Shown here in pieces: positions 1 to 7,272 of a DNA stretch of 29,544 nt (the stretch's first letter is position 1; each line of letters opens with the position of its first letter). Under the pieces are notes generated by a model, which searched no databases, was not told the DNA's origin, and worked only from the letters and a program-made list of their open reading frames with translations. The stretch comes from a virus, in the IMG/VR virus record IMGVR_UViG_3300042691_017783, positions 1 through 29,544 of that record, one strand, 5' to 3'. The position numbers and the translations under genes are program-made.

Positions 1-2
1 AA

Positions 3-1439
3 GATGCCGGTGGAAAATCTCCATTTAATTATGGGCAGAAGGTGGATATAATGACGAAAATGTTTGATATACCAGAAGACATGATTGTCAAAGTAAAGAA
101 TCCATACAAAGCGGATGAATTTAAAGAAACGTTACCAGAAAATACTCCAGTTGTATTTGCCTTATCCGAAAAAGATAAAGATCGTATGGTTGGTAAGTAT
201 TTTAAACCGTATGATCCATCGTCTGACCTAAAAGGATATTCAGAGGAAGGTTATTATTGGATAAAACCACAAATTGAAGGCAAACAGGAATTATCTGGTA
301 CACAAATACGCAGCGCATTTGGAAATCCAAACATTGCAGATGAAGCCAAGCAAGAATTTTTTACGTTAGTATATGGTAAATTTGATAGAGATATGTTTGA
401 TATGATTACCAAAGTGTCTACACAAGCAGAAGAAGATCGTAATATTACTGCTACTCATAAAGAAAAGAAAAAATCAGATGATGTGGAGGATACTGAACCA
501 CAACAACCTGTATCTCCACAAAACGTATCTATTGCAAAGTCTGTATTGAATAGAAGAATAAAAAATCCTGACACTGGTAGAATGATTTATGTAGCATCTG
601 CGTTGAAGCTTGATCCAAAAGCAGATGCACATAAAGCTGCAAGAGCTATGGTGGACTCGGCAATTCGTGCAGGTAAAAAACAAACTGCTGAAACTGTGCA
701 ATATGTCACCGAAAACACTGCATCCGATGACCTTAAGTTATATGTATTTGTGCGTCAGTTTAATGACGAAGAACTTGCCGATGAAGTTCGTGAATATTTT
801 GAAAATGAAGATTTATTCAAACCATTTCCAGACTTGGCGAAGAGTGCAAATGAATTAGTTGGCATGATTAAGGATGCACCTACTGTGACGTTGGACACCG
901 ACGCATTAAAAAATTTATTACACAGCAATGTTCCGGAAATAATGCGGAGTTCTGCTCCTAGAAAAATTATACAAAAGATTGCGGAAAAAGATAAGAAATC
1001 AGTTTCCGATTTATTGCATGCTGTGAAGAATGAAGAAGAATTACCGATGCCTGTTGTTATAAAATTCCCTAACGGCCATTTCTTATTTTCTGGAAATAAG
1101 CGACTTTCTATATTAGCGGCTACTGGAATGACAATGCCTGTGAAGTTATTGAATTATGACAAAGCACCGGCAATAAATATGGGAATGTACGGATCAACAG
1201 AACAACCAGTTAAACAAGATATAGAAGATAAGGGCAAGGCATCTGGTAAAGATATTATGAATAGAATATTACAGATGAAAATCACAAATCCAGAAACAGG
1301 AAATATGATTAAGGTTGACACTGCAATGGATTATAATAAAAATCATCCCGCCCATAAAATGGCATTAAATATGATACGTCAGCACATGCGCGGCGTTTCA
1401 ACGAGAGCCGGAATACCAAAAAACAAAAAACTATCATAA
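3..1439 (+). CDS. Multidomain protein, 5'-truncated: nucleotidyltransferase-like + NPxTG motifs + ParB-like domain
   Basis: The frame is open from base 3, so the gene starts upstream of the window. The GTG at 42 is unlikely to be the start, because the preceding codons read KSPFNYGQK, which fits the 'NPL-Y-xK-xxM' segment of phage cytidylyl/nucleotidyltransferases. Numbering from that GTG, LSGTQIR (84-90) resembles the (S/I)GTxxR motif of the same fold; the N-terminal HxGH-type motif would lie outside the window. Residues 335-372 (PVVIKFPNGHFLFSGNKRL then PVKLL) resemble the GxxRL core of ParB-like domains. NPDTG (175-179) and NPETG (416-420) each begin a 35-40 residue mini-domain, of the same kind found again in the protein at 5294-5683. 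Family reading is inference from motifs. Possible roles are nucleotide or DNA/RNA end chemistry; the substrate is unknown. Confidence 0.7.
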   Translation, partial: DAGGKSPFNYGQKVDIMTKMFDIPEDMIVKVKNPYKADEFKETLPENTPVVFALSEKDKDRMVGKYFKPYDPSSDLKGYSEEGYYWIKPQIEGKQELSGTQIRSAFGNPNIADEAKQEFFTLVYGKFDRDMFDMITKVSTQAEEDRNITATHKEKKKSDDVEDTEPQQPVSPQNVSIAKSVLNRRIKNPDTGRMIYVASALKLDPKADAHKAARAMVDSAIRAGKKQTAETVQYVTENTASDDLKLYVFVRQFNDEELADEVREYFENEDLFKPFPDLAKSANELVGMIKDAPTVTLDTDALKNLLHSNVPEIMRSSAPRKIIQKIAEKDKKSVSDLLHAVKNEEELPMPVVIKFPNGHFLFSGNKRLSILAATGMTMPVKLLNYDKAPAINMGMYGSTEQPVKQDIEDKGKASGKDIMNRILQMKITNPETGNMIKVDTAMDYNKNHPAHKMALNMIRQHMRGVSTRAGIPKNKKLS

Positions 1440-1448
1440 GAGGGTTAT

Positions 1449-2021
1449 ATGAATCACGAAATGATTAATGATGCGCGTAAAAAAATTAATGAAGTATTAA
1501 AAAAAGACGAACAGCGAATTGTCGTTGGTTGGCGTCCGGAATTTGTTGAACGAAAAGAAGGGGATGTGTGGGAAGACGATTCTGGTAGACAGTGGACTAT
1601 TAAAAATGGAATACGTCAAACTGTAACTAAACTTGATGCTGCAAAGACACCATGGTTTTGTCCAGAATGCAATAAATCCATGTCACATAGATTTGATATG
1701 AAATTTTGGAGAATTCGTGGAAAATGTATGGACTGTGTTGCTAAGGAAGAAACTAAAATGAGAGCAGAGGGTAAATGGGAAGAGTATGAGCTGTCAGTTA
1801 TGAAAGCAAATTATATAGCGGCCTTGAAAGATAGAATTGCCGAATTACAAGACTATCATGATACGCTAAGTCTTCCTGAATTTATTGACGCAGATGATAG
1901 ACAAATATTGAACATTGAAAGGTGGAATATAGATTTGAATACGGTCAAACTGGATATTTTGAAAGAAATCTCCCAGTTGAAAGAAAACTTAGAGGCGGCA
2001 GAAGCGGATGATTCTATATGA
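1449..2021 (+). CDS. Zinc-finger phage protein, unknown function
   Basis: 190 aa protein with a CPEC...CMDC zinc-binding pattern (Cys71, Cys74, Cys93, Cys96), set in a Trp-rich N-terminal half (GWRPEF, VWEDDSGRQW). The C-terminal half is charged and probably helical or coiled-coil, ending in an acidic tail. The start is supported by GAGGG about 6 bases before the ATG. The stop overlaps the next start in an ATGA junction, so translation is probably coupled to the TM/coiled-coil protein downstream. The zinc ribbon resembles conserved hypotheticals I recall from T4-like phages near the terminase, but I know of no assigned function. DNA or RNA binding is possible but unsupported. Confidence 0.75.
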   Translation: MNHEMINDARKKINEVLKKDEQRIVVGWRPEFVERKEGDVWEDDSGRQWTIKNGIRQTVTKLDAAKTPWFCPECNKSMSHRFDMKFWRIRGKCMDCVAKEETKMRAEGKWEEYELSVMKANYIAALKDRIAELQDYHDTLSLPEFIDADDRQILNIERWNIDLNTVKLDILKEISQLKENLEAAEADDSI

Positions 2022-2695
2022 AAAATAATATATTAAATTCTGTAATAAAATTTGGCTCCTCATTTAGTAAACTTTCTTGGATAGGAAGACTTGCTGTACT
2101 TGGAGGACTGATATATGTCGCATTTATGTTTGGTAACTGCAATGGACAGTCTGAGATAGACAAATTTTTGGTAGAATATAAGGAATATGAAACGCAAGCA
2201 AAAAATGCAGTAACGTATGGTGATTCATTAAAAGCAGAAATACGTCAGTTGGAAGATTCTGTTGCAACAAAAAATTCTTTAATAAAAGAATTTAATGTGA
2301 GTATAACGTTTAGTGAGCAAAAGAGAAAAGCGTTGAACACAAAGTTGCATACATTAGAAGAGCGTTTAGAAGTTGCAAAGAGTGAAAAAAACGATACGTT
2401 GATAATTGCAACACAAGATACAATTATCGGTAATTTGAAATCTCAGTTAACAGAGGCAGATAGTGTGATTGGTAAGCAGAAGCAAGTAATTGAATTAAAA
2501 GATTCACAAATTGTGTTATTAACATCTGCACTAGAGCTTTCAAAAACTAGAGGCGATAGTTTAACAACAATTTTAAATAACATACCAAAAGCACCGCAAA
2601 CTAAACCTAAATTTATGGGTATAACATTACCAAGTAGAAAGGCAACGGCAATTGCTGCATTTACGCTTGGTGTAGTAGCTGGGGCTAGTTTCTAA
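2018..2695 (+). CDS. Two-TM coiled-coil membrane protein, unknown
   Basis: 225 aa. A hydrophobic segment at about residues 21-39 (WIGRLAVLGGLIYVAFMFG) is followed by a long charged region (about 45-185) with heptad-like spacing, then a Pro-rich linker (IPKAPQTKPK). A second, Ala/Gly-rich hydrophobic stretch forms the C-terminus (AIAAFTLGVVAGASF). The start overlaps the preceding stop (ATGA). The arrangement of a membrane anchor plus coiled coil resembles inner-membrane spanins or membrane-tethered virion proteins, but the terminal hydrophobic helix is not typical of Rz. Its place just before the terminase suggests late expression. No specific family is recognised. Confidence 0.7.
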   Translation: MKNNILNSVIKFGSSFSKLSWIGRLAVLGGLIYVAFMFGNCNGQSEIDKFLVEYKEYETQAKNAVTYGDSLKAEIRQLEDSVATKNSLIKEFNVSITFSEQKRKALNTKLHTLEERLEVAKSEKNDTLIIATQDTIIGNLKSQLTEADSVIGKQKQVIELKDSQIVLLTSALELSKTRGDSLTTILNNIPKAPQTKPKFMGITLPSRKATAIAAFTLGVVAGASF

Positions 2696-2703
2696 GAGGA
2701 ATT

Positions 2704-4278
2704 ATGACTGAATTAAAAGAACTGATAAAAAGAGAGTATGCAAAATGTGCAGCATCTCCTGAATACTTTTTATCCAGATATTGTTATATTCAACATCCGG
2801 TTCGTGGTAGAATGTTGTTTGATTTGTATCCGTACCAAAATAATGCAATTAAAGAATTTAAAACAAATCAATATAATATTGTATTAAAGGCCAGACAGCT
2901 AGGGTTTTCTACTCTAGTTGCTGGCTTTGCGTTGCATGAAATGATTTTTCATTCAGATAAAAATATTTTAGTTATTGCTACTAAACAAGAAACTGCTAAG
3001 AATCTTGTTACAAAAGTTGCGTTTATGAATAAAAATTTACCAACTTGGTTACGTGGAAAAACTGTAGAAGATAATAAGTTGTCCATGAAATTTACCAATG
3101 GATCACAAATCAAAGCTGTTGCATCTAGTAAAGATGCTGGACGATCTGAAGCATTGTCTTTATTAATTCTTGACGAGTGTGCATTCATTGACGATGCTGA
3201 AATTATTTGGACTGCCGCATCATCAACATTGTCAACTGGTGGTAATGCCATATTAATTTCTACTCCAAATGGTATGGGAAATTTTTTCCATAAAATGTGG
3301 CAGGGTGCTGTAGACAAAACTAATGGATTTAATCCTATTTTATTGGATTGGAAAGTGCATCCTGAACGCGATCAAGCGTGGCGAGATAGGCAAACGGATA
3401 TTCTTGGTTCTGTAAATGCAGCTCAAGAACACGATGCATCATTTATCTTTTCTGGTAATCCTGTTATTGATGCAGAGGTACTAGAATTTTATAAAAACAC
3501 ATATATAATTGATCCAATATCTAAACAAGGATTCGACGGCAATTTGTGGATTTGGGAGTATCCAGATCCATCAAAAACGTATATCGCAGCGGCTGACGTT
3601 GCAAGAGGAGACGGTGAAGATTATAGTACGATTCATATAATAGATGCAGAATCATCTGCACAGGTTGCGGAATATAAAGGTAAAATTACAACGAAAGATT
3701 TTGGAAATCTTATGGTATCGTTGGCAACACAATACAACGATGCTTTACTAATACCAGACAATTCTTCTATTGGCTGGAGTGCAATCCAGCAGGTCATAGA
3801 TCGTGGATATAAGAATTTATTTTATATGTCAGCAGACTTGCATTACATAGATGTTGAAAATCAAATGGTTAATAAAAATGTTATATCAGAAAAAAATCTA
3901 AAACCAGGATTCACCATCAGTATGAGAACTCGTCCTCTCATTATTGAAAAGATACAAAGTTATATGAGAGAAAATTCTATTATAATACGCTCATCCAGAA
4001 CACTTTCTGAATTTGAAACGTTTATTTGGAAAAACGGTAGAGCGGAGGCATTACAGGGATATAATGACGATTTGGTTATGGCGCTTGGCATAGGTCTATG
4101 GGTGCGAGATACCGCTCTGCGGTTACGACAACAAGGTATAGAATTGACCAAGTTTTCAATCGACCACACCAGTTTTAATTCCATGCCGTTTGTTAATACT
4201 AATAATAGAAAACAAAATGACTATGAAATGCAAATTGGTCATAATCAAATAGAAGATATTCGCTGGTTACTTTCGTAA
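2704..4278 (+). CDS. terL: Terminase large subunit (gp17-like packaging ATPase/nuclease)
   Basis: 524 aa motor that translocates DNA into the prohead and cuts concatemers. ATPase motifs in order: Walker A KARQLGFST (62-70), Walker B LLILDE (153-158) and coupling motif STPNG (186-190). RNase H-like nuclease motifs: Asp298 in AAADVARGDGEDYS, Asp352 in IPDNSSIGW and Asp455/Asp456 in GYNDDLVMAL, which matches the third acidic motif of T4 gp17. Somewhat shorter than T4 gp17 (610 aa), with less sequence before the Walker A. AGAGGA precedes the ATG. No small terminase (gp16) is recognisable beside it. Unlike in T4, the next core gene is the portal, not the sheath. Confidence 0.97.
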   Translation: MTELKELIKREYAKCAASPEYFLSRYCYIQHPVRGRMLFDLYPYQNNAIKEFKTNQYNIVLKARQLGFSTLVAGFALHEMIFHSDKNILVIATKQETAKNLVTKVAFMNKNLPTWLRGKTVEDNKLSMKFTNGSQIKAVASSKDAGRSEALSLLILDECAFIDDAEIIWTAASSTLSTGGNAILISTPNGMGNFFHKMWQGAVDKTNGFNPILLDWKVHPERDQAWRDRQTDILGSVNAAQEHDASFIFSGNPVIDAEVLEFYKNTYIIDPISKQGFDGNLWIWEYPDPSKTYIAAADVARGDGEDYSTIHIIDAESSAQVAEYKGKITTKDFGNLMVSLATQYNDALLIPDNSSIGWSAIQQVIDRGYKNLFYMSADLHYIDVENQMVNKNVISEKNLKPGFTISMRTRPLIIEKIQSYMRENSIIIRSSRTLSEFETFIWKNGRAEALQGYNDDLVMALGIGLWVRDTALRLRQQGIELTKFSIDHTSFNSMPFVNTNNRKQNDYEMQIGHNQIEDIRWLLS

Positions 4279-4283
4279 TATTA

Positions 4284-4291
4284 TATTTATT
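4284..4291 (+). promoter_or_regulatory. Candidate late promoter motif (TATTTATT)
   Basis: ATTATATTTATT lies in the gap after the terminase gene, 29 bases before the ATG at 4321. It belongs to the recurrent TATTTATA set seen in other gaps of this window. Promoter function and direction are inferred from position only. Confidence 0.45.
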
Positions 4292-4320
4292 AATGTTGTA
4301 CTTATTTTTTGGAGAATCCC

Positions 4321-4683
4321 ATGAAGCGTAGTGAATTAGAAGAAATTATACGTGAAGAGATAGAGAAGTACTTGCAAGAAAATTCTGTTTCTCTTGAAGA
4401 AAAATATGATTCTGATGGAACTGTTCCTCGCGTACATAATAGAACAATGACACCTGCACAGATCAAAAAAAGAGAAAGTATCGGTAAAAAGATACTTAAG
4501 GCAATTAGTAATGGCGATGATAAGAAAAATCCACTACGCCGCGCATTTATTCGTTGGGCTGCAAAAAATGATAAGCCAATCACATCGGAAAAGACTATGA
4601 ATTCATATGCATGGGCAATGGCAAGTGATTATGCTATCAAAGGCAAGACGTTTGCTACAAAACGATCACGAAAGAAACAATAA
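4321..4683 (+). CDS. Small conserved phage protein, IREEI-type N-terminus
   Basis: 120 aa. The ATG at 4321 is preferred over an upstream in-frame TTG because GGAGA sits 5 bases before it and overlaps the TTG. The N-terminal helix carries the motif IIREEIEKYLQE, with an L-x-E at 18-20 that would fit a gp21-type cleavage site. The middle contains MTPAQIKKRESIGKKIL, a basic segment I have seen in other phage hypotheticals. The C-terminus is very basic (KRSRKKQ), which would suit nucleic-acid contact inside the head. First gene of the small-protein cluster between terminase and portal, behind a candidate promoter. Function unknown. Confidence 0.75.
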   Translation: MKRSELEEIIREEIEKYLQENSVSLEEKYDSDGTVPRVHNRTMTPAQIKKRESIGKKILKAISNGDDKKNPLRRAFIRWAAKNDKPITSEKTMNSYAWAMASDYAIKGKTFATKRSRKKQ

Positions 4684-4701
4684 TTTACACGGAGATAACC
4701 C

Positions 4702-5292
4702 ATGATACGTTTAATTGGCTTAGTGGATCTTAAAAATATTGCACCGTTCAACACGGAAGCATTAGATCCAGTTGGTAAGGAAGATTCTGACATTGATAAC
4801 GATGGTGATGTAGATTCTTCTGACAAATATTTGAAAAATCGCAGAAATGCAGTTGAAAAAAATCTCAAAAAAGAATCAACTACATTGAAAGAAGAGAACC
4901 CAGATAATCCAGATATTGTTGATGATCACGAAGGTCAGATGGCAAAAGCAGATTTGATGTCTATTCACAAAAAAGCTGCTGAGATTTATAATATGCTCGG
5001 TGACAATGAAGAGTTGGAAGGCTGGGTACAAGCTAAGATTACAAAAGCAGCAGAGTATATCAATGCAATTCATAACAATTTGAGTTATGAAAAGTCTAGC
5101 CCAGGATCATTGGGTTCTGGTGATGGTACACCAGCAGACAAGACCATGGGAGTTGACGAAGTTACCTTAAGCGAAAAGGCTCCTGCCGGTTGGGAAAAGA
5201 CTGTGAAGTCTATGAAAAAGCACAAAGAAATTGATAATCCATTTGCCCTAGCCCAGTATATGAAAAAGAAGGGCTATACTCCACATAAGTAA
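4702..5292 (+). CDS. Small phage protein with EF-hand/dockerin-like Ca2+ loop
   Basis: 196 aa, preceded by GGAGATAACCC. Residues 30-41 ([12 protein letters not shown]) place Asp at loop positions 1, 3, 5 and 12, as in an EF-hand or dockerin calcium site, followed by KYLKNRR. The middle, around [19 protein letters not shown], is a helical segment I associate with other T4-like small proteins. The C-terminal [20 protein letters not shown] with KKKGYTPHK is another widespread phage tail piece. So it looks like three mini-modules in series. Calcium binding is inference; the function is unknown. The next gene starts one base after the stop. Confidence 0.75.
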   Translation: MIRLIGLVDLKNIAPFNTEALDPVGKEDSDIDNDGDVDSSDKYLKNRRNAVEKNLKKESTTLKEENPDNPDIVDDHEGQMAKADLMSIHKKAAEIYNMLGDNEELEGWVQAKITKAAEYINAIHNNLSYEKSSPGSLGSGDGTPADKTMGVDEVTLSEKAPAGWEKTVKSMKKHKEIDNPFALAQYMKKKGYTPHK

Positions 5293-5293
5293 T

Positions 5294-5683
5294 ATGAAAA
5301 ATCCAATTTCATTACTAGAAACCCAGTTAAATAATTTGATTGCAGAAATTGAAGAGCTTTTATCGGAAGATATAACGCCATCAGTAACCAATCCAAAAAC
5401 TGGAAAGCAAATAAAAGCAACCAGTGCCTTGAAACCAGATCATCCGGCATATGCTGCTGCCAAGAGATTGTTGCAAGGTAAAAAGATGAGTGCTGGGCAA
5501 CGCCGTGGTTTGAAAAAGCTTGCAACAGCAGCTCTGTCAAAGACCAGACCAAAGAAAGGACCATCCAAAATGAGTAAGGCGACAAAAAGTCCAGCTCAGG
5601 CTGCATTTAAAAAACAACGTGGTATGGAAAGAAAGGGAGCTAAGTCAGATACAGCATACTCTGTATTTGGACCAGATAACTGA
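5294..5683 (+). CDS. Small basic protein with NPxTG mini-domain
   Basis: 129 aa, starting one base after the preceding stop with no SD, so probably translationally coupled. The N-terminus MKNPISLLE ends in an L-x-E (7-9). Residues about 33-65 contain NPKTGKQIKATSALKPDHPA, the same mini-domain as the two copies in the protein at 3-1439. The second half is Lys/Arg-rich (RPKKGPSKMSK, KKQRGMERKG) and probably nucleic-acid-binding or disordered. Function not recognised. The basic composition would suit a DNA-associated virion protein. Confidence 0.7.
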   Translation: MKNPISLLETQLNNLIAEIEELLSEDITPSVTNPKTGKQIKATSALKPDHPAYAAAKRLLQGKKMSAGQRRGLKKLATAALSKTRPKKGPSKMSKATKSPAQAAFKKQRGMERKGAKSDTAYSVFGPDN

Positions 5684-5690
5684 GATTGTT

Positions 5691-6053
5691 ATGGAATCAA
5701 TTGCAAAGTTTTTAGGAACGCTTATGTCTAGTAGGACACAAGCACATGTATTCCACCTACAAACACCGTCATATGCCGCACATAAAGCATTGGATGAGTA
5801 TTATAGTGGAATAGTAGATTTAATAGATTCATATGCAGAAATGTCTCAGGGTAGATATGGTATCATTCGTGGATACCAAATGTCTGCACAGATATTAGAA
5901 GATGATTCTGCATTAAAATATTTTATGGGATTGCAAAAGTTTGTAGATGGAATTCGTACACAATTGCCACAAGATGGTGAACTGAACAATACAGTTGATG
6001 AAGTATCTGGTTTAATTTCGTCAACTATTTACAAGTTGAAATTTTTGAGATAA
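5691..6053 (+). CDS. Helical protein, DUF5856-like (ferritin-like helical fold suspected)
   Basis: 120 aa from the ATG at 5691, just after the previous TGA. A longer in-frame version starting at 5619 would overlap the previous gene by 65 bases and is less likely. The all-helical sequence, with MSSRTQAHVFHLQTPSYAAH, the DLIDSYAEMSQGRYGIIRGY stretch and the C-terminal STIYKLKFLR, matches my memory of the phage family DUF5856. Paired His/Glu/Asp positions along helices are reminiscent of Dps/ferritin-like bundles, but I cannot confirm a metal site. Weak SD, so probably coupled to the upstream gene. Role unknown. Confidence 0.65.
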   Translation: MESIAKFLGTLMSSRTQAHVFHLQTPSYAAHKALDEYYSGIVDLIDSYAEMSQGRYGIIRGYQMSAQILEDDSALKYFMGLQKFVDGIRTQLPQDGELNNTVDEVSGLISSTIYKLKFLR

Positions 6054-6055
6054 GT

Positions 6056-6643
6056 ATGCCAAATAAATCTAACGAACAGTCATTTAGTGCTCCACAACCG
6101 GATTTTTCTAGGTATGATAGTTACAAAACTACCGGATTCAAAGGAGCAGAATTAGATGTCAAGGGATATAATCCACGAGGAGTAGTAGATCCAGAAGAAC
6201 AATGTACGGATTGTATTGATGAAAAAGCACCTTGTTGGAAAGGATACGAGCAATATGGTACTAAGATGAAGAATGGTAAGGAAGTACCAAACTGCATACC
6301 TGTAAAGGAAGCGCAGCAATATGCTATAGACGATGTATATGATTTTTGTCCACGTTGTTTAGCAAAAGAAATACTTCGTGCAAAGAAGGGACCATTAGAG
6401 GAAGCAGAATATCAAGGTCGCAAAGTTCCCCTCGGTAAGCCTATGCGTGGCGATGTAAAGAAATTTAAAGTATTCGTTAAAGATCCATCGACCGGAAATG
6501 TGAAAAAAGTAAATTTTGGTGATCCGAATATGAAAATTAAGAAATCCAATCCGGCTAGAAGAAGAAGTTTTAGAGCAAGACATAATTGTGATAGTCCTGG
6601 TCCAAGAACAAAAGCAAGATATTGGTCATGTAGGAAGTGGTAA
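6056..6643 (+). CDS. Cys-rich modular phage protein
   Basis: 195 aa. It starts 3 bases after the preceding stop without an SD, so coupling is likely. First module: CTDCIDEKAPCWKGYEQYG followed by KNGKEVPNC, a Cys-rich piece common in phage structural-region proteins. Next is a short CPRC (YDFCPRCLAKEIL), completing a likely zinc site. Last module: DPSTGNVKKVNFGDPNMKIK, then RRRSFRARHNCD, ending in ARYWSCRKW, a distinctive C-terminal domain I recall from many T4-like phages. The arrangement looks like mosaic assembly of mini-domains. Function unknown. Confidence 0.75.
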   Translation: MPNKSNEQSFSAPQPDFSRYDSYKTTGFKGAELDVKGYNPRGVVDPEEQCTDCIDEKAPCWKGYEQYGTKMKNGKEVPNCIPVKEAQQYAIDDVYDFCPRCLAKEILRAKKGPLEEAEYQGRKVPLGKPMRGDVKKFKVFVKDPSTGNVKKVNFGDPNMKIKKSNPARRRSFRARHNCDSPGPRTKARYWSCRKW

Positions 6644-6644
6644 A

Positions 6645-6926
6645 ATGATACGTTTGTTAAAACTTCTAGAAGATATTGATAAAAAAGATACTCCATATAT
6701 GAGCGGTGATACTTATATAGGAAAAGAAGATGGTAAGCGCATATATGATTATATGGGCTACGACTTTGATTTTTCTGAGTTTCTTGTCGGTATGAACGTG
6801 GAACTGGAGCATCAAGACGTAACTGATGGAAGCTTAATAAAAACGGCAATGATCGCCGCATCCCATTTAAGAGAAAATCCAAAATATTATACTTTGCTAA
6901 AAAAGTATGTGGAGAAATCAAAATGA
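6645..6926 (+). CDS. DUF5661-like small protein
   Basis: 93 aa from the ATG at 6645, immediately after the previous TAA; an upstream in-frame start at 6588 would overlap that gene and is rejected. The C-terminal half (FLVGMNVELEHQDVTDG, KTAMIAASHLRENPKYYTLL) fits the 'GMxxExEH...A..HLxExPxYYxxL' signature of DUF5661 from memory. The N-terminus MIRLLKLLE ends in L-x-E (7-9). The stop overlaps the next ATG (ATGA). No biochemical role is known to me. Confidence 0.7.
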   Translation: MIRLLKLLEDIDKKDTPYMSGDTYIGKEDGKRIYDYMGYDFDFSEFLVGMNVELEHQDVTDGSLIKTAMIAASHLRENPKYYTLLKKYVEKSK

Positions 6927-7261
6927 TTAGAATGAAAGATATTCTTTTGGAAAATATAAAAGAAAATCGTGTGAGCTTAGTGAAGCTACAAACTATTTTA
7001 GAAAAAATAGTGCCCGAATTAACAGATACACAAACAAAAGGCTTGATGGAAATATTTAGTGAATTGACCATGCTTTCATCTGCCATGAATTCTTTACCAT
7101 TTACAGTAAAAGAATATAAGTTAAATGAATGGCAATTAGTTGTTGCTTCATTTAACACAAAGCTTTTGGAAATGAAACAAGAAGTTGGTAAAATTTCTGA
7201 AAATGACAAGATAAATTGCAATTCATTAATGAAAGCAATTGATGAATTATTACTTCAATAA
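6923..7261 (+). CDS. Small helical protein, unknown
   Basis: 112 aa, translationally coupled to the upstream gene through an ATGA overlap. Predominantly helical by eye, with no Cys, TM or known motif. The N-terminus MIRMKDILLE again ends in an L-x-E (8-10). Last of the seven small proteins before the portal gene. Family not recognised; a small virion or assembly factor is possible from context only. Confidence 0.65.
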   Translation: MIRMKDILLENIKENRVSLVKLQTILEKIVPELTDTQTKGLMEIFSELTMLSSAMNSLPFTVKEYKLNEWQLVVASFNTKLLEMKQEVGKISENDKINCNSLMKAIDELLLQ

Positions 7262-7272
7262 CGTGAGGAGTT

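Noticed and set aside
42-44. GTG at 42 as the start of the first gene
   Set aside because: The frame stays open upstream to the window edge and the upstream codons fit the nucleotidyltransferase domain, so the gene is truncated by the window.
2018-2695. Small terminase (gp16) upstream of terL
   Set aside because: The protein there has two hydrophobic segments and no DNA-binding N-domain, which does not fit gp16.
6412-7221. Long minus-strand open frame of about 269 codons
   Set aside because: It lies antisense to three well-supported, translationally coupled + genes, has no SD and no recognisable domain; its composition is that of reverse-read AT-rich coding sequence.
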